This document shows, in pieces, positions 1 through 4,950 of a stretch of DNA of 10,986 nucleotides (the first letter of the stretch is position 1; every line of letters starts with the position of its first letter). A program made the translations under genes and the position numbers. Source of the stretch: Ruminococcaceae bacterium UBA6842 (GTDB lineage: Bacteria > Bacillota > Clostridia > Oscillospirales > Acutalibacteraceae); assembly GCA_002451855.1 (NCBI GenBank), contig DKDS01000078.1, positions 3,383-14,368 on the forward strand. Direction: 5' to 3'. The notes beneath the pieces are model-generated. The model saw nothing but the letters and a program-made list of their open reading frames with translations, did not search any database and had not been told where the DNA came from.

Positions 1-769
1 CCGCCATACCAGCAAGCGCCGCGGATGTAATGAAAGCGATAAGCTTATACTTTGTTATGCTTATACCAACCGATTCAGCGGCTATTCTGTTATCCCTGAT
101 AGCCGTTATCGCACGGCCCGAACGGCTGTATATAAGGTTTATTACTATAAACAGCGTAAACAGTATAAGTATAAAACCTGCGGTAAAGCTTGCTATCTTA
201 TTTATACCGACAGCGCCCTGCGGACCGTTGAGTATGATTCTGCCGCCCTTCATTCCGAGGCTTGCGGCGTCCTTCATATTAACATGAAGACCCTTTGAAT
301 CAATACCCACATAAAGACAGTTGATTATATTCTTTATTATTTCGCCGAACGCAAGGGTAACTATCGCAAGATAGTCGCCCGAAAGACGGAGAACCGGTAT
401 ACCTATGAGACATCCCGCGATACCTGCAAGAATACCGCCGGCAATTATCGCAAGCAGAAGTATAACAGGGTCCGAACCCACCTTGTCCTGCAGGGAAGCC
501 GACAAGATTGCGCCCGTAAAGGCGCCTATGCTCATAAATCCCGCATGACCGAGCGACAGCTCGCCCAATATTCCGACAGTGAGGTTCAGGGATATTGCCA
601 TAACTATGTATGTGCATATCGGAACCAGCTGACCGGTTATTGAATAGCTGATAAGTCCCGCGTTTGAAAGCGGAAAAAGCACCGCGAAAAGTATTATAAC
701 AAGACCGTAGGTTTTTATGTTGGTGCGGGCGTATTTACTTAAGCCTTTATATTTAGAAGCAATACTCAT
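1..769 (-). CDS. livM: LivM-type BCAA ABC transporter permease, partial (C-terminus beyond window)
   Basis: Inner-membrane permease that should pair with LivH to form the BCAA channel. Only the first 256 codons and one base are present, because the frame runs off the left edge; full LivM proteins are usually somewhat over 300 residues. I translated it from ATG at 767-769. Visible LivM hallmarks are LNLTVGILGELSLGHAGF (61-78), SGDYLAIVTLAFGEI (130-144), and a cytoplasmic loop RSGRAITAIRDNRIAAESVG (216-235) of the kind that contacts the ATPase. Hydrophobic segments fill most of the rest. The start is supported by AGGTGG at 775-780, 8 bases from AGG to ATG; its first base is the last base of the livH TGA stop, so translation is probably coupled. 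The gap to livH is 10 bases. livG and livF are expected next, outside the window. Confidence 0.93.
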   Translation of the reverse strand, partial: MSIASKYKGLSKYARTNIKTYGLVIILFAVLFPLSNAGLISYSITGQLVPICTYIVMAISLNLTVGILGELSLGHAGFMSIGAFTGAILSASLQDKVGSDPVILLLAIIAGGILAGIAGCLIGIPVLRLSGDYLAIVTLAFGEIIKNIINCLYVGIDSKGLHVNMKDAASLGMKGGRIILNGPQGAVGINKIASFTAGFILILFTLFIVINLIYSRSGRAITAIRDNRIAAESVGISITKYKLIAFITSAALAGMA

Positions 770-779
770 TTAAACCACC

Positions 780-1661
780 TCACACCTTTTCCGTAATCTT
801 TTTGCCGAGCAAGCCCGTGGGCTTAACAAGAAGCACTATTATAAGCACGGAGAAAACTATTGCGTCGGAAAGCTGTGTGGAAATATACGCTCTGCCGAAT
901 ATTTCGATTATTCCGAGCAATATACCGCCTATCATAGCTCCGGGGATAGAACCTATACCGCCGAAAACCGCCGCCGTAAACGCCTTGATACCGGGCATTG
1001 AGCCTGTGGTAGGAATAAGCACCGGATAGGCAGAACAAAGGAGCACGCCGGCTATCGCAGCAAGCGCGCTGCCTATTGCAAAGGTCATAGAAATTGTACG
1101 GTTTGTGTTAATGCCCATTAAAAGCGCCGCGTCCTTATCCTCGGAAACAGCACGCATAGCCTTACCCATTTTCCCCTTCTTGGTAAAGAGCGTGAGGAAT
1201 ACCATTATTACCACGCACGCCGCTATTGTAACAAGCGACTCGGGAGTAATGGTAAGCTGTCCGTCAAATAAGGAAATCGATTTAAACGGCACTACCGAGG
1301 TAAACGCCCTCGGAGTGCTGCCCCAAATAATAAGGGCGGCATTTTGCAGAAAATAGCTTACGCCTATGGCGGTAATAAGTACGGCCAATGACGAAGCCTT
1401 TCTGAGAGGACGATAAGCAAGTCCTTCAATCATTATACCGAGTATTGTACAAACAGCCATTGAAATAAGTATCGAAATCAGCGCAGGAACGCCTAAAGAG
1501 GTCGTACATATGTAGGATATGTACGCACCCACCATAATAACATCACCATGAGCAAAGTTTAGCATCTTTGCTATTCCGTAAACCATGGTGTAACCCAGAG
1601 CAATTATGGCGTAAACGCTTCCGAGACTTATTCCGTTTATCAAGTTGGAAATCAAAGTCAT
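780..1661 (-). CDS. livH: LivH-type BCAA ABC transporter permease
   Basis: A 293-residue polytopic membrane protein, the usual length for LivH. It forms the translocation path for leucine, isoleucine and valine with LivM. Family features include ISLGSVYAIIALGYTMVYGI (11-30), NFAHGDVIMVGAY (35-47), AYRPLRKAS near 82-90, and the ATPase-coupling loop KMGKAMRAVSEDKDAALLMG (164-183). The C-terminal half has the expected Gly/Ala/Ile-rich segments (PGIKAFTAAVFGGIGSIPGA). The ATG at 1659-1661 follows AAAAAGGGGTG, with GGGG about 8 bases upstream. That ribosome site can pair with a C-rich segment of the preceding hairpin region (see 1670-1718). The gene lies 77 bases after livJ and 10 before livM. Substrate class is inferred from family and neighbours; a paralogue for another amino acid or amide cannot be excluded. 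Confidence 0.95.
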   Translation of the reverse strand: MTLISNLINGISLGSVYAIIALGYTMVYGIAKMLNFAHGDVIMVGAYISYICTTSLGVPALISILISMAVCTILGIMIEGLAYRPLRKASSLAVLITAIGVSYFLQNAALIIWGSTPRAFTSVVPFKSISLFDGQLTITPESLVTIAACVVIMVFLTLFTKKGKMGKAMRAVSEDKDAALLMGINTNRTISMTFAIGSALAAIAGVLLCSAYPVLIPTTGSMPGIKAFTAAVFGGIGSIPGAMIGGILLGIIEIFGRAYISTQLSDAIVFSVLIIVLLVKPTGLLGKKITEKV

Positions 1662-1669
1662 TGCTTACA

Positions 1670-1718
1670 CCCCTTTTTAAAAACAGGAAAAGGGGGTTGA
1701 AAATCAACCCCGCTTTTC
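1670..1718 (-). terminator. Hairpin in the livJ-livH gap, possible partial terminator with alternative pairing to the livH ribosome site
   Basis: On the minus strand GGGGTTGA (1711-1704) and TCAACCCC (1700-1693) form a perfect 8-bp stem with a TTT loop. GAAAAG (1718-1713) and CTTTTC (1692-1687) extend it by 6 bp past one bulged C (1712). A U-rich stretch CTTTTCCTGTTTTT follows the inner stem, as in an intrinsic terminator. Such hairpins after binding-protein genes often lower permease expression relative to the binding protein. A competing stem exists: CCCCTTTT (1695-1688) pairs perfectly with AAAAGGGG (1677-1670), which includes the livH Shine-Dalgarno. The two stems share the C run and exclude each other. 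Pairing is seen in the sequence; function is inferred. Confidence 0.6.
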
Positions 1719-1738
1719 GGAATTAACTTTTGTTCTGA

Positions 1739-2944
1739 TTATTTATCCATTCCGACATATTTGCCGTCCTTGATTACCATGCCCTTAGGAGACTTGGAAA
1801 CCTCGCCGGATTTAGCCCATGTCATACCTGTGCCGGTAAGACCGTCAAACTTGAAGGAAGAATCTGTGAACTGCTCGGTAAGAGCCTCGCAGATGTCTGC
1901 CGCCTTAGAGTCGGAAGTGATGTTTTTAGCCTTGCAAGCCTCATAGAGAGCATAGATGCAGTCATATGCGTCTGCCGCAAACTGGTTCGGAGTATCGCCG
2001 AATTTCTCTTTGTACTTCTTAACGAAGTTCTGTGTCTTTTCGTCAGTCGCGTCTGCGGTGAAGGGAGTTAAGAGCATTACATCCTCTGCAAGCTTGGTAT
2101 CGAAGTTCTTAACCGTGAGTATGCCGTCCATACCGTCAACACCGAAGAATTTGGGTGTGTAGTTCATCTTTGCGGCCTGAGTTAAGATAAGTGATGCCGG
2201 AGTATAGTAGATGGGCAGGAAGAGAAGGTCTGCGCCCTTGTCCTTAGCGTCGTTAAGCTGAGCGGAGAAGTCGCTGTTGGTATCATCCGGGAAGGTTGTA
2301 ACGCTTACTATCTCAAGACCGAGCTTTTTAGCTTCGGCGTCAAACTTCTGATAGATACCGGTTGAATAAGCGTCACCGTTGTTGTATATAACGGCAATCT
2401 TGGTTCCGAGGTTCTGCTCTTTGATGTATTCGGCAGAAGCTACGCCCTGGTTCGGGTCGGTAAAGCACATCTGGAACACATTGTCCTTACGCTGAATGGT
2501 AACATTGCCGTCCTTATCGGGCTGACCGCCTATAACATCGGTAGAAGAAGCGGACGGTGTGAGCTGGAATATCTTGTCCGCATTGGTCTCGGTGGAAACC
2601 GCGATACAGGGCTTTGTGGTAACAGTACCCATAAGGATCTGCATACCCCAGTCCTTAAGCTTGTTGTAAGCATTGACGGACTTTTCGGGATCGTTTTCAT
2701 CGTCTTCGAATTTAAGCTCGAATTTTACGGTATCGTCCTTAGCGTTGATTTCTTCAACGGCTATCTCGGCGGCATTTTTAACTGCCTGACCGTAAATTGC
2801 GGCAGCGCCGGTTATCGGTCCTATTCCGCCGACCTTGATCTTGCCGTCCGAACTACCGCTGTCCTTTGAGCCGCAGCCGGCCATAGCGGTAAGAACGAGA
2901 GCGGCAGATACTGCTGCACTCATGACTCTTACAAATTTTTTCAT
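1739..2944 (-). CDS. livJ: LivJ/LivK-type BCAA-binding lipoprotein
   Basis: Extracellular substrate-binding protein of the importer, type 1 periplasmic binding fold (Peripla_BP_6). I chose the ATG at 2942-2944 (401 residues): AGAGG lies 9 bases upstream, whereas an in-frame TTG at 2951-2953 directly abuts that site and is too close. The N-terminus is a lipoprotein signal: two lysines, a hydrophobic stretch, then MAGC with the lipidated Cys at 24, and a Gly/Ser/Asp-rich linker. The mature domain opens with VGGIGPITGAAAIYGQ (38-53), typical of the family ligand-binding first strand, followed by a helix with AAEIAVEEINAKD. The C-terminal motif GTGMTWAKSGEVSKSP is also characteristic. Leu/Ile/Val specificity is inferred from family, operon and the leader upstream; other amino acids are possible. 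Confidence 0.93.
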   Translation of the reverse strand: MKKFVRVMSAAVSAALVLTAMAGCGSKDSGSSDGKIKVGGIGPITGAAAIYGQAVKNAAEIAVEEINAKDDTVKFELKFEDDENDPEKSVNAYNKLKDWGMQILMGTVTTKPCIAVSTETNADKIFQLTPSASSTDVIGGQPDKDGNVTIQRKDNVFQMCFTDPNQGVASAEYIKEQNLGTKIAVIYNNGDAYSTGIYQKFDAEAKKLGLEIVSVTTFPDDTNSDFSAQLNDAKDKGADLLFLPIYYTPASLILTQAAKMNYTPKFFGVDGMDGILTVKNFDTKLAEDVMLLTPFTADATDEKTQNFVKKYKEKFGDTPNQFAADAYDCIYALYEACKAKNITSDSKAADICEALTEQFTDSSFKFDGLTGTGMTWAKSGEVSKSPKGMVIKDGKYVGMDK

Positions 2945-3020
2945 TTTGAACAACCTCTTTCAAAGATTTTTTATATTTAACAGCCTGCCGCATTAGGACT
3001 GACTGAAAAACACCTAAATT

Positions 3021-3053
3021 AAAAATGACCTTGCTTTATGAAAAGCAAAGTCA
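3021..3053 (-). terminator. Intrinsic terminator between the liv leader frame and livJ
   Basis: On the minus strand TGACTTTGCTTT (3053-3042), loop TCAT, then AAAGCAAGGTCA (3037-3026) form a 12-bp stem with one U-G wobble. It is followed immediately by TTTTT (3025-3021) and then AATTTA. This is a textbook rho-independent terminator. It lies about 40 bases after the stop of the 72-codon frame and about 75 bases before the livJ start, so transcripts begun at the 3341-3369 promoter must read through it to reach livJ. I see no convincing promoter between it and livJ. Confidence 0.85.
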
Positions 3054-3190
3054 AGCGAGAACCTTTATTTTTATCCCTGCTCTTTCCGGCTTTAGCAAAC
3101 CGGTATGCTTTTCATACACGCATTATTTTTTACTCTAATAAGTCGTCCGAGGACGACCTGTAGACGAATAATTATGCTAATTATGAAAAG
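3037..3190 (-). promoter_or_regulatory. Three-element attenuator switch of the liv leader
   Basis: Minus-strand element 1 is CTTTTCATA (3190-3182), element 2 is TATGAAAAGCA (3116-3106), and element 3 is TGCTTTTCATA (3047-3037). Element 2 pairs perfectly with element 3 over 11 bp, or with element 1 over 9 bp, but not both. Element 3 contains half of the 5' arm and the loop of the terminator hairpin, so 2:3 pairing should be an antiterminator. Element 1 is codons 41-43 (Leu-Phe-Ile) of the leader frame, just where ribosomes would stall if Ile- or Leu-tRNA were short. A ribosome reaching the stop (3092-3094) would partly cover element 2 and favour termination. A small CCGG/CCGG hairpin (3103-3086) sits between elements 2 and 3. 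Complementarity is seen; the mechanism is inferred. Confidence 0.65.
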
Positions 3191-3310
3191 AGACACTGCG
3201 CAAACGGCAGTGTCCGAGATAAAGTGCATATTGAAAGCAGACGAAAACGCAGGTGCACAAGCTGCATCTGTTGACTTAGTATATGAACTTTTTGAACTGA
3301 AGTTATACAT
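3092..3310 (-). CDS. 72-codon leader peptide rich in Ile/Leu/Val codons, upstream of livJ
   Basis: Small reading frame whose ATG (3308-3310) follows a very strong ribosome site, AGGGAGG at 3326-3320, 9 bases away. It starts about 24 bases after the predicted transcription start. The first 35 residues are Ser/Ala/Thr-rich. Codons 39-60 then hold 14 branched-chain codons of 22, including five Ile in six codons at 43-48 with a Ser at 45; the core reads LFIISIIIRLQVVL (41-54). A Cys/Lys-containing tail ends at TAA. I recognise no protein family. Its position before a terminator and a BCAA importer gene suggests a regulatory leader peptide whose translation senses charged Ile/Leu/Val tRNAs. It is longer than classical leader peptides of roughly 15-30 residues. 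The alternative is a small membrane protein, since 35-58 could be one transmembrane segment, although it holds Arg49, Gln51 and Arg56. Confidence 0.6.
   Translation of the reverse strand: MYNFSSKSSYTKSTDAACAPAFSSAFNMHFISDTAVCAVSLFIISIIIRLQVVLGRLIRVKNNACMKSIPVC
3142..3157 (-). other. Compact hairpin inside the BCAA codon run
   Basis: On the minus strand GTCGTC, loop CTCG, GACGAC forms a 6-bp GC-rich stem. The loop fits the stable YNMG tetraloop pattern. It spans codons 52-57 (Val-Val-Leu-Gly-Arg and the first base of Leu57) of the leader peptide. It could slow polymerase or ribosome between attenuator elements 1 and 2. The stem is seen; any role is inferred. Confidence 0.45.
3192..3214 (-). 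other. Hairpin just before the BCAA codon run, candidate polymerase pause site
   Basis: GACACTGC (3214-3207), a 7-base loop, and GCAGTGTC (3199-3192) form a perfect 8-bp stem on the minus strand. It covers about codons 33-40 of the leader frame and is followed by TCTCTTTTCATAATT, a weak U-rich tract that includes element 1. In known amino acid attenuators an early hairpin pauses polymerase so that the ribosome can catch up; this one is placed suitably. It could instead be a weak early terminator. Confidence 0.5.
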
Positions 3311-3340
3311 AAGTTTTCGCCTCCCTGTTTGATTGCACTC

Positions 3341-3369
3341 ATTTTATCACACAGGTCTACGCTTGTCAA
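3341..3369 (-). promoter_or_regulatory. Sigma-A promoter of the liv leader/operon
   Basis: Minus strand -35 TTGACA (3369-3364, exact consensus), a 17-base spacer, and -10 TAAAAT (3346-3341, one mismatch to TATAAT). The start is predicted near A3334, giving a 24-base untranslated leader before the 72-codon frame. It is the only strong promoter I can find for livJHM in the window. Confidence 0.85.
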
Positions 3370-3391
3370 GCATACTTTTTCAGATTAAAGC

Positions 3392-3406
3392 AATTTTCCG
3401 ACATTT
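3392..3406. promoter_or_regulatory. Possible CodY-like box upstream of the liv promoter
   Basis: AATTTTCCGACATTT matches 12 of 15 positions of the CodY consensus AATTTTCWGAAAATT, and lies 22 bases upstream of the liv -35. A weaker 9/15 match sits at 3375-3389. CodY is a BCAA- and GTP-responsive regulator of BCAA transport and synthesis in many Firmicutes, so the site would make sense. The region is AT-rich, so a chance match is possible, and the presence of CodY in this organism is unknown. Confidence 0.3.
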
Positions 3407-3430
3407 AATAAAAATAGCCTAAAACACCTT

Positions 3431-3474
3431 TGTGTGTTTGTGCATATTTTACATTGCCGCAGCAAATACACACA
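3431..3474. repeat. Imperfect inverted repeat in the divergent intergenic region
   Basis: TGTGTGTTTG (3431-3440) is complementary to CAAA (3463-3466) plus CACACA (3469-3474), with two unpaired bases between them. It surrounds the -35 of the upstream plus-strand promoter. It may be a regulator site or simple low-complexity DNA; no known operator is recognised. Confidence 0.3.
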
Positions 3475-3482
3475 TATATAAT
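3454..3482 (+). promoter_or_regulatory. Candidate upstream promoter (P1) for the arg operon
   Basis: TTGCCG (3454-3459), a 17-base spacer, and an exact TATAAT (3477-3482). Predicted start is near 3489, giving an argG leader of about 165 bases. The -10 lies in an alternating AT tract, so it could arise by chance. The nine bases TGCATATTT at 3441-3449, just upstream of the -35, repeat the first part of the ARG box at 3584-3592. Confidence 0.5.
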
Positions 3483-3581
3483 ATATAAAGGCGATACCTG
3501 CACCGCAAAATGCCCAAAACAATGTCCGTTACCGTTCTTTATTGGTTTAAAAGCACGAAAAGAAAAAAATTCAAAAAAACT

Positions 3582-3620
3582 CTTGCATATTTATTCATTA
3601 TATGCTATACTTTATGCAAC
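3582..3620 (+). promoter_or_regulatory. ARG box (ArgR/AhrC operator) with a possible tandem half-site
   Basis: The core TGCATATTTATTCA (3584-3597) matches the ARG-box core TGAAT-wwww-ATTCA at 9 of 10 specified positions. A second site placed exactly one ARG-box period later (21 bp centre to centre, 3603-3620) has a good right half, ATGCA against ATTCA, but a poor left half. Tandem boxes at this spacing are known for ArgR hexamers. The location over an arg operon promoter strongly supports arginine-dependent repression. The ArgR gene is not in the window. Confidence 0.7.
3583..3611 (+). promoter_or_regulatory. Main arg operon promoter (P2), extended -10
   Basis: -35 TTGCAT (3583-3588), a 17-base spacer, and -10 TATACT (3606-3611) preceded by TG at 3603-3604, the extended -10 element. 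Predicted start is near 3618, giving a leader of roughly 37 bases with the argG ribosome site. The ARG box covers the -35 and most of the spacer, so bound ArgR should block polymerase. Confidence 0.85.
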
Positions 3621-3654
3621 AAAACAAACAAATATGCATTTGGAGGAATGTAAA

Positions 3655-4884
3655 ATGAATAAAAAGGAAATCAAAAAGGTCGTTCTGGCATATTCCGGCG
3701 GACTTGACACTTCAATAATTATTCCCTGGTTGAAGGAGAATTATAACAATCCCGAAATAATTGCGGTATCAGGCAACGTCGGTCAGGCAAGCGAGCTTGA
3801 CGGTCTTGAGGAAAAAGCGCTTAAGACCGGAGCTTCAAAGGTATACATAGAAGACCTTACAAAGGAATTCTTGGAGGATTATGTTTTCCCCTGCGTTCAG
3901 GCGGACGCCCTTTATGAGGATTATATGCTGGGCACCGCATTCGCCCGTCCTCCGATTGCTAAAAGAATTGCCGAAATCGCCATAGCCGAGGGTGCGGACG
4001 CTATCTGCCACGGCTGCACGGGCAAAGGCAACGATCAGGTAAGGTTTGAGCTTGCGATTAAGGCATTAGCCCCCGATATTACAATAATCGCCCCGTGGCG
4101 TGAGTGGAGCATAAAGTCAAGGGAAGAAGAAATCGAATACGCCGAGGCTCATAATGTTCCGCTTAAAATAAACCGTGAGACAAATTACTCAAAGGATAAG
4201 AACATCTGGCATTTATCGCACGAGGGTCTTGACCTTGAGGATCCGAAAAACGAGCCGCAGTACAATAAGGAAGGCTTCCTTGAAATGGGCGTTTCTCCCG
4301 AAATGGCTCCCGACAAGCCGACCTATGTAACGCTTCACTTTGAAAAGGGTCTGCCGACTGCGGTAAACGGCAAGGAAATGGGCGCTGTGGAGCTTGTGGA
4401 AACACTTAATAAGCTGGGCGGCGAAAACGGTATAGGACTGCTTGATATAGTTGAGAACCGGCTTGTGGGTATGAAGTGCAGGGGTGTTTACGAAACTCCC
4501 GGCGGCGCTATTCTTTACAAGGCGCACAAGGTACTTGAAACCCTTTGCCTTGATAAGGAAACCTCTCATTACAAGGCGCTTGTGGCTCAAAAGCTTGCAG
4601 ACTTAGTTTACAGCGCACAGTGGTTCTCTCCTCTTACAAAGGCTATACTTTCCTTTGTTAAAACAACACAGGAGACCGTTACGGGCGATGTTAAACTAAA
4701 GCTTTACAAGGGAAATATGATAAACGCAGGCGTTTCTTCTCCGTATTCGCTCTATGACCCTGAAATAGCCACATTTGACGAGGACGATGTTTACAACCAG
4801 TCCGACGCTACCGGATTTATAAACCTTTACGGTCTGCCGACGAGCGTTTACGCAAAAATGAAAGCGAAAAACGGATTAAACTAA
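3655..4884 (+). CDS. argG: Argininosuccinate synthase
   Basis: ATP-dependent joining of citrulline and aspartate to argininosuccinate, cytoplasmic, penultimate step of arginine synthesis. From ATG 3655 it is 409 residues, the normal length. The PP-loop ATP site AYSGGLDTS is at 12-20, HGCTGKGNDQVRFE at 119-132, and the C-terminal SPYSLYDPEI is clear. The frame stays open upstream to 3430 but that stretch contains the promoter. GGAGG (3642-3646) lies 8 bases before ATG 3655, while an alternative ATG at 3634 has no ribosome site. An ATG-TAA pair (3648-3653) sits between the ribosome site and the start; at one base from GGAGG it is too close to be used well. First gene of the arg operon, controlled by P2 and the ARG box. 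Confidence 0.97.
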   Translation: MNKKEIKKVVLAYSGGLDTSIIIPWLKENYNNPEIIAVSGNVGQASELDGLEEKALKTGASKVYIEDLTKEFLEDYVFPCVQADALYEDYMLGTAFARPPIAKRIAEIAIAEGADAICHGCTGKGNDQVRFELAIKALAPDITIIAPWREWSIKSREEEIEYAEAHNVPLKINRETNYSKDKNIWHLSHEGLDLEDPKNEPQYNKEGFLEMGVSPEMAPDKPTYVTLHFEKGLPTAVNGKEMGAVELVETLNKLGGENGIGLLDIVENRLVGMKCRGVYETPGGAILYKAHKVLETLCLDKETSHYKALVAQKLADLVYSAQWFSPLTKAILSFVKTTQETVTGDVKLKLYKGNMINAGVSSPYSLYDPEIATFDEDDVYNQSDATGFINLYGLPTSVYAKMKAKNGLN

Positions 4885-4896
4885 AATTACCAAACC

Positions 4897-4924
4897 TATG
4901 CCGCCCGATTATACGGACGGCATA
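4897..4924 (+). other. Hairpin in the argG-argH gap
   Basis: TATGCCG (4897-4903) pairs with CGGCATA (4918-4924), and CCG (4905-4907) with CGG (4914-4916) across a C-A mismatch, around a 6-base loop ATTATA. No U-run follows, so it is unlikely to be an intrinsic terminator. It could mark RNA processing or stabilise the argG message. Downstream, AGGAG at 4938-4942 serves argH. Confidence 0.55.
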
Positions 4925-4950
4925 TACCATTATTCATAGGAGTGCAAAAA

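Noticed and set aside
2951..2953. TTG start for livJ adding three residues
   Set aside because: It directly follows the AGAGG ribosome site with no spacer; ATG at 2944 is correctly spaced and gives a standard lipoprotein signal.
3165..3178. ARG-box-like CGAATAATTATGCT within the liv leader
   Set aside because: Only 7/10 core matches in AT-rich coding DNA and far from the start of transcription.
2945..3334. T-box riboswitch for the liv operon
   Set aside because: No GGTGGNACC-type antiterminator motif or recognisable stem I features; the translated BCAA-rich frame explains the region better.
3181..3369. 62-residue minus-strand frame overlapping the leader peptide
   Set aside because: Its start lies within the liv promoter -35 and cannot be on the predicted transcript; it is a shadow frame.
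3510..3653. 47-codon plus-strand frame ahead of argG, ending with the ATG-TAA at 3648-3653
   Set aside because: No ribosome site before its ATG and it contains the main arg promoter and ARG box, so the P2 transcript would not include its start.
3648..3653. Minimal ATG-TAA start-stop element just before the argG start
   Set aside because: It lies one base from GGAGG, too close for efficient initiation; argG ATG at 8 bases is well placed. Likely chance.
3430..3654. N-terminal extension of ArgG by 75 residues
   Set aside because: Covers promoter and operator DNA and does not resemble the family N-terminus, which begins close to the PP-loop.
4923..4936. Second ARG box before argH (ATTCA half at 4932-4936)
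   Set aside because: The left half matches only 2 of 5 positions and no promoter accompanies it.
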